DNA of 64,000 nucleotides from Vulcanimicrobiota bacterium (GTDB lineage Bacteria; Vulcanimicrobiota; Xenobia; Xenobiales; JADMJV01): positions 51,731 to 115,730 of the forward strand of contig JAEXNA010000040.1 in assembly GCA_023447635.1 (NCBI GenBank), in the 5' to 3' direction. Shown here piece by piece: positions 18,488 through 26,486 of the stretch (position 1 is its first letter; the number at the start of each line of letters is the position of its first letter). Position numbers and translations under genes: made by a program. The notes beneath the pieces were generated by a model. The model saw nothing but the letters and a program-made list of their open reading frames with translations. It had not been told where the DNA came from and ran no database searches.

Positions 18488-19099
18488 ATGCAGCAGTATC
18501 TGGTCGCCACCGGCAACCCTCATAAGACCGAGGCGATTCGCGGCATTCTTGCCGACTACCCCATCACACTCACCGACCTTTCCGAACACGACCCGATTCC
18601 GGAACCGGCCGAGACGGGCGAGACGTTTCTCGACAACGCTCTGCTCAAAAGTCGCTACTATGCTCGCATGACGGGATTTAACGCGATGGCCGACGATAGC
18701 GGGCTAGAGATCGACGCCCTCGACGGCCGTCCCGGTGTCCATTCGGCTCGCTACGCTGGGGCCGACACGCCGCATAGCGAGAAGATGGCCAGGGTGCTCG
18801 AAGAGATGGCGGACGTCCCTGACGACCGTCGCACGGCGCGTTTCCGCTGCGTGGCTTCGGTCACCTTCCCCGACGGCCGAGAGTTCACCGCCGAAGGAAC
18901 CATGGAGGGCGTGATCGCGCGTGCCCCCAGCGGCGAAGGCGGCTTTGGCTACGACCCGATCGTTTTTCTGCCCGAACTGGGCTGCACGGTGGCCGAGTTG
19001 ACCGCCGAACAAAAAGACTCGTTCTCTCATCGCGGCGTCGCCTTCCGGCGTCTCATGGAGAAGCTCGAGGTCGAACCGACTCTGGCCGAAGCCCCCTAA
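18488..19099 (+). CDS. rdgB: non-canonical purine NTP pyrophosphatase (XTP/dITP)
   Basis: The 203-residue product hydrolyses ITP, dITP and XTP to keep deaminated purines out of nucleic acids. The N-terminal LVATGNPHKTEAI, central ADDSGLEIDAL with the catalytic Asp, GVHSARYAG, GGFGYDPIVF and SHRGVAFRRL are all family motifs. It is the last protein gene before the tRNA operon. Confidence 0.96.
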   Translation: MQQYLVATGNPHKTEAIRGILADYPITLTDLSEHDPIPEPAETGETFLDNALLKSRYYARMTGFNAMADDSGLEIDALDGRPGVHSARYAGADTPHSEKMARVLEEMADVPDDRRTARFRCVASVTFPDGREFTAEGTMEGVIARAPSGEGGFGYDPIVFLPELGCTVAELTAEQKDSFSHRGVAFRRLMEKLEVEPTLAEAP

Positions 19100-19209
19100 A
19101 ACGGAGGCGCCCCGCGTCCAATCGCTCTACGGGAGCAACGGACAAATGGCGCCGCCAGGCCGTTCTAGCGCGAGCGAGCGAAAGATTTCCCTCAGCTTTG
19201 CCGGACCGG

Positions 19210-19238
19210 TTGACGGCGGTGGGGTCGGTCGCTATACT
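19210..19238 (+). promoter_or_regulatory. promoter of the tRNA operon
   Basis: TTGACG, a 17-base spacer and TATACT lie 19 bases before tRNA-Pro. Confidence 0.8.
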
Positions 19239-19256
19239 GGCCTAGCCCGCTAGAGA

Positions 19257-19330
19257 CGGAGCGTAGCGCAGCCTGGTAGCGCACTTGCTTTGGGAGCAAG
19301 GGGTCGCCGGTTCGAATCCGGCCGCTCCGA
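19257..19330 (+). tRNA. tRNA-Pro (anticodon TGG)
   Basis: The acceptor CGGAGCG/CGCTCCG pairs fully. The anticodon loop is TTTGGGA and the T loop TTCGAAT. CCA is not encoded. Confidence 0.96.
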
Positions 19331-19354
19331 TAACGGAGCTGGCAGGTAGACCGA

Positions 19355-19428
19355 GTACCCATAGCTCAGCTGGATAGAGCAACTGCCTTCTAAGCAGTAG
19401 GTCGCAGGTTCGAGTCCTGCTGGGTACG
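19355..19428 (+). tRNA. tRNA-Arg (anticodon TCT)
   Basis: The acceptor GTACCCA/TGGGTAC and anticodon stem ACTGC/GCAGT with loop CTTCTAA are complete. CCA is not encoded. Confidence 0.96.
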
Positions 19429-19442
19429 CATATCTCTTATGT

Positions 19443-19518
19443 GGCGAGCGTAGCTCAATGGCAGAGCATCGGTTTGTGGTACCGAGGGTCGTGGGTTCGA
19501 CTCCCATCGTTCGCCCCA
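19443..19518 (+). tRNA. tRNA-His (anticodon GTG)
   Basis: The acceptor GCGAGCG pairs with CGTTCGC, and an extra 5' G faces C73, the His identity element. The anticodon loop is TTGTGGT. CCA is encoded. Confidence 0.95.
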
Positions 19519-19576
19519 CTTAAATGCTGGACCTTGTCCGGCTCATGAAAATGAGCTGGCAAGGGCCGGTCTATAA

Positions 19577-19650
19577 GCGTCCTTAGCTCAACTGGATAGA
19601 GTGACGGCCTTCGGAGCCGTAGGTTGGGGGTTCGAACCCCTCAGGGCGCG
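19577..19650 (+). tRNA. tRNA-Arg (anticodon TCG)
   Basis: The acceptor GCGTCCT/AGGGCGC and anticodon stem ACGGC/GCCGT with loop CTTCGGA are complete. CCA is not encoded. A long hairpin-forming spacer separates it from tRNA-His. Confidence 0.95.
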
Positions 19651-19653
19651 CAC

Positions 19654-19728
19654 GGGTCATTAGCTCAGCGGTAGAGCATCCGACTTTTAATCGGGTGGTC
19701 GCAGGTTCAAATCCTGCATGACCCACCA
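19654..19728 (+). tRNA. tRNA-Lys (anticodon TTT), prophage integration site
   Basis: The acceptor GGGTCAT/ATGACCC and anticodon loop CTTTTAA are complete, with encoded CCA. From 19,684 on, the gene lies within the prophage direct repeat, so its 3' part comes from the phage copy and rebuilds a full tRNA. Confidence 0.97.
19684..19728 (+). repeat. attL, 45-bp core
   Basis: The core runs from the anticodon loop of tRNA-Lys (CTTTTAATCGGG...) to the encoded CCA. It is identical to 57,693-57,737. Confidence 0.93.
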
Positions 19729-19766
19729 AGGGAACCCTGGAGAAATCTAGGGTTCCCTTCTTTTTT
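19728..19766 (+). terminator. terminator after tRNA-Lys, phage-derived
   Basis: The stem AGGGAACCCT / AGGGTTCCCT is followed by TCTTTTTT. It lies just inside attL, so it should come from the phage. It resembles the terminator beyond attR in layout (AACCCT-GAGAAAT-AGGGTT). Confidence 0.85.
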
Positions 19767-19831
19767 GCCCTGGCGCGGCCGGAGCGTTCGGAAGGCCCAA
19801 ATTAGCGCCAATAGCGCAGTTTGCCCGTCGG

Positions 19832-19863
19832 TGGAGCAACCCGTGGAGCAACCTGGAGCAACC
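19832..19863 (+). repeat. left arm-type repeats, three GGAGCAACC copies
   Basis: TGGAGCAACC occurs at 19,832, 19,844 and 19,854. Two more copies lie at the other prophage end. In attP they would flank the core, as integrase arm sites do. The rest of 19,767-20,051 holds no gene that I can support. Confidence 0.6.
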
Positions 19864-19975
19864 TGTCAGGCCGCGACCGGTATGCACCCACGAGAATGCA
19901 TCCCGGATAGCCCTTTTGTACAGGAAAACACTAGCCTGTCATGATTCGACGCTGATACTCTGTAGGTCTCAAGAA

Positions 19976-20006
19976 ATAAAAAAGCGCCGGCGAACTTGCC
20001 AGGCGC
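19976..20006 (-). terminator. leftward terminator-like hairpin
   Basis: On the minus strand AGCGCC-N13-GGCGCT is followed by TTTTTATTTC. It would stop transcripts coming from the prophage toward tRNA-Lys, or end a small antisense RNA. No minus-strand gene feeding it was identified. Confidence 0.4.
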
Positions 20007-20051
20007 TAAAAATGACTTCTCTGCCTCCCCACTATACCACCTGGAGGCTCC

Positions 20052-20798
20052 TTGCGACAGACCCACACTCCCCCGAACGCTGCTGAGGCCGCGGCTCCCA
20101 CCTACATCACCGTGGAGCATCGCCTGCCCGAAGGCACCTACACCAGCGGCGTACACCGTGCGACTCCGCCCGAGCCCCATGACTGCCCGAGCTGCGGCTC
20201 GCTGGCCACGGACCCCCACCCCGCCCACCTGGTCGACGGCATCTACCTGGACTGCCCCCGCTGCGCGCCCCAGGCTCTCTCTGAGGACGTCCGGACGCCC
20301 GAGCAGCAGCTAACAGCAGACATCCGAGATATCCTCGCAGAGGAGGCCTCACGCGGTTCAGGACGCCCTAGCAGCAGCGGTGGGGGCCAGAAGAAGAAGA
20401 GATCTGGGCGCCTTGACGTCCGCTTTGAGCAAGACGTCCCCGTTTACGACAACGGACACAGCGCCGAGAGGGTGCGTGTCCAACGCCTGGAGACCGCCAG
20501 CAAGCGATTCGAGCTACAGCTGACCTTAGACTGCCGCGAGCGCCTGCGCGAAGTCTCGCTCGACAAACGAAACGAATACGGCGACCCCTATCCCCAGGTG
20601 CAGCTGATCCGCGACGCGCTGCGCAAGCTCCAAAAGCTCGAGAATCCTCGCGAGATCGAGCGAGGGACGCCGCGAGCCGAGCTCCAGCTGCGCCTCTACC
20701 CCGCCGAGCTCACCATCATCGACGCCGCTGCCGACTATTGGGAGATGTCCAGGCACCAGGTTGTCGAGGCCTGCCTGTGGGCTCACTTGGGACGATGA
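20052..20798 (+). CDS. phage protein with zinc ribbon and RHH-like C-terminus
   Basis: In this 248-residue product a CPSCG/CPRC zinc ribbon sits at about 45-75 and is followed by a Ser/Gly/Lys linker. The C-terminus (about 205-247; QLRLYPAELTIIDAAADYW then MSRHQVVEACL) has the beta-strand-helix-turn-helix pattern of ribbon-helix-helix DNA-binding proteins. The TTG start has GGAGG upstream. It could be an early regulator. It overlaps the next gene (ATGA). Confidence 0.7.
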   Translation: MRQTHTPPNAAEAAAPTYITVEHRLPEGTYTSGVHRATPPEPHDCPSCGSLATDPHPAHLVDGIYLDCPRCAPQALSEDVRTPEQQLTADIRDILAEEASRGSGRPSSSGGGQKKKRSGRLDVRFEQDVPVYDNGHSAERVRVQRLETASKRFELQLTLDCRERLREVSLDKRNEYGDPYPQVQLIRDALRKLQKLENPREIERGTPRAELQLRLYPAELTIIDAAADYWEMSRHQVVEACLWAHLGR

Positions 20799-21010
20799 TC
20801 GGTCGCCATCAGCAGATGTTTAGCCAGTCCTTCTTAATGACCGAGGCAGGCTGGAGGCTGAAGGAAAATCCTCTCGACGTTCTAGCGCGACGGGACATCC
20901 TCTTTGCACAGGCTTCAGTCGAGGTGGAGAAGCGGACAGCTCGAGCGAGAGCGAAACGGTGGGCTTCCTCTCTGTTCAAAAATATCAGCGCCTGTACAGG
21001 AAAATCGTAG
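20795..21010 (+). CDS. small basic phage protein
   Basis: The 71-residue product has an ATG that overlaps the previous stop (ATGA). The sequence is helical and basic (VEKRTARARAKRWASSLFK). No family is recognised. Confidence 0.5.
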   Translation: MIGRHQQMFSQSFLMTEAGWRLKENPLDVLARRDILFAQASVEVEKRTARARAKRWASSLFKNISACTGKS

Positions 21011-21092
21011 CGACCCAACCCGAGTCCCTGTACAGTTCTGCTTGTCGCCCTATGCCTTCTTACAGAGCAGGGCATTCACAAAGCCAAAAACA

Positions 21093-21128
21093 CAGAGCCC
21101 CGCCGGTGTGCGGGGCTCTGTCATTTTT
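21093..21128 (+). terminator. intrinsic terminator
   Basis: The 11-bp stem CAGAGCCCCGC / GCGGGGCTCTG is followed by TCATTTTT. It separates the first two prophage genes from the lipoprotein-Ku group. Confidence 0.85.
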
Positions 21129-21164
21129 GGAAAGCCGCCAATCCCGCAGAAATGAGACTTCCCC

Positions 21165-21488
21165 TTGCGAAAAGCCCTGACCGCTCTACTCGCGGCCGTC
21201 CCCCTTCTTGTCTTCGCCTGCTCCCCTACTCCCCTGGCGCTCGAGCCCGGCCCCGGCCACGTCCTCCGGATCGACGCGATCGAGCCGGTGCACACCTCCG
21301 GTGACGACGCCAGCAACACCCGGACCGAGTTCTACCTGCTCTACACGGACCGGGGTACCTTCGCGACGTCGATCCAAGGGTCGCGACTGGTGAAAGAGGG
21401 CGAGAAGTCTCGTTTCTACGCCGAGTCGTTTTGCACGTACGGCTCCGGCTGGGAATCCTGGCAGACCGTCACGCCCGAGCTCTACTGA
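21165..21488 (+). CDS. predicted phage lipoprotein
   Basis: The 107-residue product has a lipoprotein signal peptide (RKALTALLAAVPLLVFAC) with lipobox LVFAC, then a short beta-rich domain. The TTG start is inferred from the signal sequence. Prophage lipoproteins often change the host surface or block superinfection; that role is inferred only. It is coupled to the next gene by a TGATG overlap. Confidence 0.65.
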   Translation: MRKALTALLAAVPLLVFACSPTPLALEPGPGHVLRIDAIEPVHTSGDDASNTRTEFYLLYTDRGTFATSIQGSRLVKEGEKSRFYAESFCTYGSGWESWQTVTPELY

Positions 21489-21838
21489 TGTGCGGCGACG
21501 ACTTCTGTCCTGGCACCGAAGCGCTCGAGCAGGAGCGTGAGCAGCTGGAAGAGCGCCGGCGCCACCGCTTCGTCTCGGTTCTGCTCTCGCGCCTCGAGAA
21601 TCTTGAGAGGTCCGAGGCCACGCTGCGTCGAGTCGAGGAGTTCGCGGCGCATCTTCTGGCTTCCGACCACAAGCTCAACAATCTGATGGGGCGACATCTC
21701 ACCGCCGCTATCGCCAACGAACCTCCCCCGAACGCACGTACGGTCGTTCCCGCCACGCCAGAGCAGACAGAAGTTGATGAGTGGCGAGAGCTCGATCAGC
21801 GCCAAAGATTTCGAGACGCAGGAGGCGACCCCCGATGA
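21488..21838 (+). CDS. helical phage protein upstream of Ku
   Basis: The 116-residue product is charged and helical (EQEREQLEERRRHRFVSVLL; RLENLERSEATLRRVEE). Its stop overlaps the Ku start (ATGA). No family is recognised. Confidence 0.6.
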   Translation: MCGDDFCPGTEALEQEREQLEERRRHRFVSVLLSRLENLERSEATLRRVEEFAAHLLASDHKLNNLMGRHLTAAIANEPPPNARTVVPATPEQTEVDEWRELDQRQRFRDAGGDPR

Positions 21839-22560
21839 GTACCACCGTTTGGAAAGGGACGCTGGAAATCAGCGCCATGTCGGTGCCCGTGCGGATGAGC
21901 GTTGCGGCTGCCCCGCTCGAGCTGGATTTTCGTTTGCTCGACCCGGCCACTGGCCGTGGTGTGAGCCAGCAGTTTGTAGACCCTGAGACCGGAACGACCT
22001 TCAAGAAGGCCGACCTGGCTCGATCGCTCACCCTCGACTCTCAGTCCGTGATGCTCACTGAAGAAGAACTCAAGGCGTTAGAGCCTGAGAAATCGAGCGA
22101 GATCGAGGTGATGGGCTTCCTGCGCCTGCGCGATGTCGACCCGATCCACTTCCTCGCGTCCTATCATGTTCTACCTGATGGTAAGGCGGGGAACGCGGCC
22201 TACCACCTGGTGGCTCAGGCCCTGGGCGACAGTTACGCGGCTCAGGGCACTATGGTGCGCCGGGGCAAACGATACCACGTGCTGGTCAGAGCATCCCAGA
22301 GCGGCGGCCTGGTGCTGCACACTCTCTACCATGCCGGTGAGGTGCGCCAGCCCGACCTGCCCCAGGCAGATCCGGCTGACCCCGACCAGGTGCGAATGGC
22401 CCGGCTGTTGATGCGCCGCCGGCGTATCGCGTGGAAGCCGGGCGACCTGGTCGACACCCACCGCCGCGACGTGCTGGCCCTGGCCACCGCCAAGGCGAAG
22501 CCCGACGATTTGACCGCTGAGCTCCAGGCATCTCTGGCCGCATCTGCGAGGCCCAAGTGA
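21835..22560 (+). CDS. ku: phage-encoded Ku DNA end-binding protein
   Basis: The 241-residue product matches bacterial Ku along its length: N-terminal TTVWKGTLEISAMSVPVRM, VMLTEEELKALEPEKSSEIE, DVDPIHFLASYHVLPD, and MVRRGKRYHVLVR followed by VLHTLYHAGEVR. Ku homodimers ring DNA ends and recruit LigD in bacterial end joining. The Lys-rich C-terminal tail of many bacterial Ku proteins is short here. No ligase is in the window. GGAGG lies 9 bases before the ATG. Some mycobacteriophages carry Ku for genome circularisation, and a like role is plausible here because terminase is close by. Confidence 0.92.
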   Translation: MSTTVWKGTLEISAMSVPVRMSVAAAPLELDFRLLDPATGRGVSQQFVDPETGTTFKKADLARSLTLDSQSVMLTEEELKALEPEKSSEIEVMGFLRLRDVDPIHFLASYHVLPDGKAGNAAYHLVAQALGDSYAAQGTMVRRGKRYHVLVRASQSGGLVLHTLYHAGEVRQPDLPQADPADPDQVRMARLLMRRRRIAWKPGDLVDTHRRDVLALATAKAKPDDLTAELQASLAASARPK

Positions 22561-22838
22561 TGGACTGGCAAGCGGCTTTCGTAAAGGTGGCGGATGCCTT
22601 CAGGGACTTCGCAGCCTCGCTCGGGCAGTGTTCGCACGTGGCCGCACACACCGGCCGGGGCTGGGGCAAGCGAGCGCAGGCTGAGCTCACCCGGCTCGAG
22701 CTCAGAGCTCGCGGCTTCGAAGAGCGCCGGCTACGCGACGGTGTGTCGGCTTGGCGCAAGGTTGCCCCTCGCTCGAGCCGCCAGGCCCGCCGAACCCGGG
22801 CAGCCTACCAGCGCGCCCTGGCCAAGCTCGGCCTCTGA
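22560..22838 (+). CDS. small basic phage protein after Ku
   Basis: The 92-residue Arg-rich helical product overlaps the Ku stop (TGATG). No family is recognised. Its basic C-terminal half could bind DNA. Confidence 0.55.
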   Translation: MDWQAAFVKVADAFRDFAASLGQCSHVAAHTGRGWGKRAQAELTRLELRARGFEERRLRDGVSAWRKVAPRSSRQARRTRAAYQRALAKLGL

Positions 22839-23089
22839 CCCCCTCCCCGACGCTGGAATGGCGTAGCCACGCCATCCGCTGCCCTCAACGGGTCGGGTCG
22901 GGGTCGCTGGGCGGGGGGGGGTGAGGTCCAGCGACCCCCCCAACCCCCCCGTAGGGGCCGGGAGGCCCGCCTTCACAGGCGCGCACTTGGGCGAAAGAAC
23001 CAAAAGGACTGGCGGTATGGCGGTATAGGCTGTTTGGACCGCATAACCACGCCATTTATACGGCGGTAGAGCTAAGGAGGTACGGCGGT
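22839..23089 (+). other. non-coding region with G/C-tract hairpin and GGCGGTA repeats, possible cos
   Basis: No gene is seen. An 11-bp stem (GGGGTCGCTGG, 22,900-22,910; complement 22,928-22,938) encloses a G9 run and is followed by C runs. A second hairpin ATGGCGT-AGCC-ACGCCAT lies at 22,858-22,875. GGCGGTA occurs at 23,011, 23,019, 23,062 and 23,084. Many cos phages have their packaging site just before the terminase genes, so this is the best cos candidate, by inference. Confidence 0.4.
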
Positions 23090-23668
23090 ATGGCCAGAGC
23101 CAAGACATCGATCGTACTCTCGGAGCAGCACAAGGGCTGGCTGCAATCTCAGGGCTCCATCTCCGTGGTGATCGGCCAGCTGGTCGAGCAAGAGCAGGGG
23201 CGGCTCGCGACAGAAGCTCGCGAGCGCGAAGCTCAGCTGGCGAAGCTCAGCCGTAGGGACCGCTTCTTGTTCTGGGTTGCCGAAAAATTCTACCCGGCGA
23301 TCGCGGCTAAAGAGGCCGGCGCTTCGGATTCCGATATCGAGAAGTGGGCCGCTGACCCAGACTTCACGGATAGGGTTGTAGCGCGTCAGCAAGAGTTTCT
23401 GAACAGCCTCGAGCTGCTGATCGTGGAAGCAGCCCGCGGGCTCCGTCATATCGACAAGGCCGCTATGTCCGGCTTAATCGCGCTCTTGAACAACCTGTCT
23501 CCGAACTGGGGTCGAGTAAAAGCCGAGCTGCTCGGCCGCATCTGTGGGCCCGTCTTTGATCGCCTGCTCAAGATCGTCAAGAGCAAGGTCCCGCCACCCA
23601 CCTACAAAGAGATCGCCGAAGAGTTCGCCTCCTACCGCGAGCTCGCATTCAGCGAGTTTTCGGAGTAG
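23090..23668 (+). CDS. candidate small terminase subunit
   Basis: The 192-residue helical product lies directly before TerL and overlaps it by one base. The N-terminus (KTSIVLSEQHKGWLQSQG) is RHH/HTH-like and could bind DNA. The call rests mainly on position; no small-terminase signature is certain. GGAGG lies 9 bases before the ATG. Confidence 0.6.
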   Translation: MARAKTSIVLSEQHKGWLQSQGSISVVIGQLVEQEQGRLATEAREREAQLAKLSRRDRFLFWVAEKFYPAIAAKEAGASDSDIEKWAADPDFTDRVVARQQEFLNSLELLIVEAARGLRHIDKAAMSGLIALLNNLSPNWGRVKAELLGRICGPVFDRLLKIVKSKVPPPTYKEIAEEFASYRELAFSEFSE

Positions 23669-25149
23669 TGGGAGACGCAATAGTAGCCCTGCTGTCACCC
23701 TTGGTGCACAGCCTCCGCAAGGCTGCGCGGAAACAGGCCAACCGGCGCGTCATGGCGCTGGTTGACGCCGAGTTCACGCCGCTCACTGACTACGCCGACC
23801 GGCCGACGGAGTTCTGCCGCGACATTCTTGGCGTCGAGCTGACCCCCATCCAGATCGCGATCGCGGAGGGACTGCGCGACAATCCTCGTGTCAGCGTGGC
23901 CGCGTGCTACGCCTCTGGCAAGACGTTCCTCGCCGCCTGCTTGCTGCTTTGGTGGCTCTACACCCGCTCGCCGGCGCTCGTCGTGACAACCGCTCCGACG
24001 GAACGCCAGGTGAAGGACCTGTTGTGGCGCTACGTGAGGCGGCTCCACCGCAAAGCCCGGGTTAAGCTTACTGGGAAGCCGATCACCAAGCGCCTCGAGA
24101 TCGATGCTGAACAACTGGCTTTCGGGTTTGCCGGCTCTACCGGCCATAGTGTTCAGGGAATTCACGAAGCAAAGAATGTCCTCTTTATTGAGGACGAGGC
24201 TGCGGGAATGAGGTCCGACCTCCTTGAGGACTTCGAGGGAATTACAGCGAGTTCGGACAGCCGACACCTCAAAATCGGAAACCCGACGTCGGATTCAGGT
24301 CCCTTCTACGACTCTCACGAAAATCCAAAGATCGCGAAGGACTGGGTCCAGTTCAACATCGCTGCCCACCACATCATCAATGTCATTGAGGGCAGGACTG
24401 TAGTTCCCGGCCTGGTGGAAAAGGCGTGGGTAGATCGAATACGAGACACCTATGGCGAAGACAGTCCGTTCTGGATCGCAAAGGTCTTAGGCCGATTCGT
24501 TAAGACAATTGGCCAGAAAGTCATCCCGCCAGAGTGGCGCGATGCCGCGAAGAAGCGCTGGGCCGAGCTCCCTTATGTGGGCGGTGGCAAGAAAATCCTT
24601 GGCTGCGATATCGGGCGTAGCATCGACCCCTCTGCGTTTGTCCTTCGGGATGATAGGCGCGCCCGGATCGTGCACCGCCTCCAGTCGGATGATCTAACCC
24701 ACATCGCAGATGAGATCGAGCGTGTGGCCAACGAGGTTGGCGCTGACGTTGTGAACATCGACGGAACCGGCCTCGGGATCGGGGTCTGCGATACGATTCG
24801 CCGGCGTCGGAACGATGGCACCTGCACGATTCCAGCCCATGTTGTCATAAATTACTGCGTACTCAGCCAGAGCGCTGACCGCAAAGAAGACTTCCATCGA
24901 ATCTTGGACGAGATTTGCTGGGAAATGCGGCGCGCATTCGCGCCGGACAATCCAGACGCTATAGCAATCAACCCTGACGATGATGAGCTTTGCGAGGAGC
25001 TCTGCTGGCGCGGCTGGACACTCAACGATATCCAGAAATTTAAAGTCTGGACCAAAAAGATGGTCAAGAAAGAGTACGGTCGCTCCTGCGATTTTGCGGA
25101 CGCCCTTATGCTCACGTTCTGGCCGATGGTGGAGGCATTCGTTCTATGA
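23668..25149 (+). CDS. terL: terminase large subunit
   Basis: In this 493-residue product the ATPase domain has a variant Walker A (ACYASGKT, Lys85) and Walker B with the catalytic Glu (VLFIEDEAAGM), plus a coupling motif near KIGNPTS. The RNase H-like nuclease domain has GCDIGRSIDP, NIDGTGLG and CDFADALML acidic residues. It pumps and cuts phage DNA at the portal. It starts with GTG and overlaps the portal gene (ATGA). Confidence 0.96.
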   Translation: MGDAIVALLSPLVHSLRKAARKQANRRVMALVDAEFTPLTDYADRPTEFCRDILGVELTPIQIAIAEGLRDNPRVSVAACYASGKTFLAACLLLWWLYTRSPALVVTTAPTERQVKDLLWRYVRRLHRKARVKLTGKPITKRLEIDAEQLAFGFAGSTGHSVQGIHEAKNVLFIEDEAAGMRSDLLEDFEGITASSDSRHLKIGNPTSDSGPFYDSHENPKIAKDWVQFNIAAHHIINVIEGRTVVPGLVEKAWVDRIRDTYGEDSPFWIAKVLGRFVKTIGQKVIPPEWRDAAKKRWAELPYVGGGKKILGCDIGRSIDPSAFVLRDDRRARIVHRLQSDDLTHIADEIERVANEVGADVVNIDGTGLGIGVCDTIRRRRNDGTCTIPAHVVINYCVLSQSADRKEDFHRILDEICWEMRRAFAPDNPDAIAINPDDDELCEELCWRGWTLNDIQKFKVWTKKMVKKEYGRSCDFADALMLTFWPMVEAFVL

Positions 25150-26486
25150 GCCGATTCGGCCGCTTCATTGGGAGCCTGATCGGCTCCGTAGCGCGTGGTG
25201 CCGCCTCGGCCTACGACAAATTCTTCGACGGACCCGACCGCGGCTCCGGATCCCCGGCTCGAACCCGCAACTGGTTCGTGAAATATGCGACGAACGGAAC
25301 GCTACAGAGCGTCGTTCGTCGCGTTTGCTGCGACGTAGCCCTTGTCAAGTGGCGCGTCTATCGGGAGATACCCGGTACGATGGGCCCGGACGGTCCGCAG
25401 TTGCAGCTGATGTATAACCATACGCTGGAACGCCTTTGGAAAAAGCCGTGTCCTTACCTGACCGGCTATCAGTTCCGCTATCTGGTCCAGCTGTATCTCG
25501 AACTCGACGGCGAGGCCTTCGTGGTGCTCGAGCGCCCCTTAGGACAGCTGGCTCCCAAGGCGCTCTGGGTCATTCCCTCGACTTGGGTAATGAAGCGGCC
25601 GACCGAGAACGACCCGGTCTGGCAGCTCTGCATCGGCTCACGCGTGGACACGCTGGCCGCTGGCGACGTCATCTGGCTCCACGATCCGGACCCGTCCGAC
25701 CCCTATGGACGTGGTCTTGGTATCGCCCGAAGCGTCGATGACGACGTCCAGCAAGACGAGTGGATGAACAAGTTTAACAACCAGTTCTTCCGCCAGGGTG
25801 GCCACCCAGGCCAGGTATTCGCCGTGGAAGGTGTCGACCAGGCCCAGGCGTCGCAAATGCAAGCGGCCTATGAGGCGAAATATCAGAGCTTCTGGAACGC
25901 CTTCAAAACCGCCTGGATCGGGGCTCCTAAAGGCGGAAGTATCAAGGTTCACCAGCTTGGGGCAAGCCACAAAGACATGGATTTCGTCCAGGGTAAGACG
26001 TCTAAGCGTGACGGCATCATGCTGCCCTGGAACATGCCTCGCTTCGAGTTGGGAATCTCCGAGGACGTAAACAGAGCTAGCGCTCAAGCGAGCGATTACA
26101 CCAAGTCAAAGAACGTCACTCTTCCCCGCGTCATCTACCTCGAAGAGGCGTGGGACTGCTGGCTCATTCCCCTGTTCCGAGACCCCTTGCTCCGCCTTGT
26201 GCCTGATCCGGTGGTCAAACAGACGGAAGAATTCCGTCTCGCTAAGTCCAGCGAAGGCTGGCTGTCCGGCGCACTCAAGCGGAACCAGTGGCTAGCAACC
26301 AACGGCTACGACCCGATCGACGGCCCCGAAGGGGACGAGTATTCGCCGCAGGCGCAGGCGATGGTCAAGGCCGGTAAACGTGAGCAGCAGCAAGCCAGAC
26401 TGCTCGCCGGTATCCGTGATATCGACCCTGACGGCGCCACTATTCTCGAGAACAGCTGGAGGCGAACACATGGAAGTCCTAACTAG
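25146..26486 (+). CDS. portal protein
   Basis: The 446-residue product is HK97-type in size and layout. An N-terminal clip/wing region contains RRVCCDVALVKWRVYRE and VIPSTWVM. The stem/crown follows QDEWMNKFNNQFFRQGG, and MPRFELGISEDVNRA is typical of phage portals. It is the dodecameric DNA channel at the head vertex. It overlaps TerL by 4 bases and the protease gene by 17. Confidence 0.93.
   Translation: MSRFGRFIGSLIGSVARGAASAYDKFFDGPDRGSGSPARTRNWFVKYATNGTLQSVVRRVCCDVALVKWRVYREIPGTMGPDGPQLQLMYNHTLERLWKKPCPYLTGYQFRYLVQLYLELDGEAFVVLERPLGQLAPKALWVIPSTWVMKRPTENDPVWQLCIGSRVDTLAAGDVIWLHDPDPSDPYGRGLGIARSVDDDVQQDEWMNKFNNQFFRQGGHPGQVFAVEGVDQAQASQMQAAYEAKYQSFWNAFKTAWIGAPKGGSIKVHQLGASHKDMDFVQGKTSKRDGIMLPWNMPRFELGISEDVNRASAQASDYTKSKNVTLPRVIYLEEAWDCWLIPLFRDPLLRLVPDPVVKQTEEFRLAKSSEGWLSGALKRNQWLATNGYDPIDGPEGDEYSPQAQAMVKAGKREQQQARLLAGIRDIDPDGATILENSWRRTHGSPN

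Noticed and set aside
21835..22838. Complete phage-encoded NHEJ system
   Set aside because: Ku is present, but no ATP-dependent ligase or LigD-type polymerase domain is encoded nearby; the next gene is a 92-residue basic protein.
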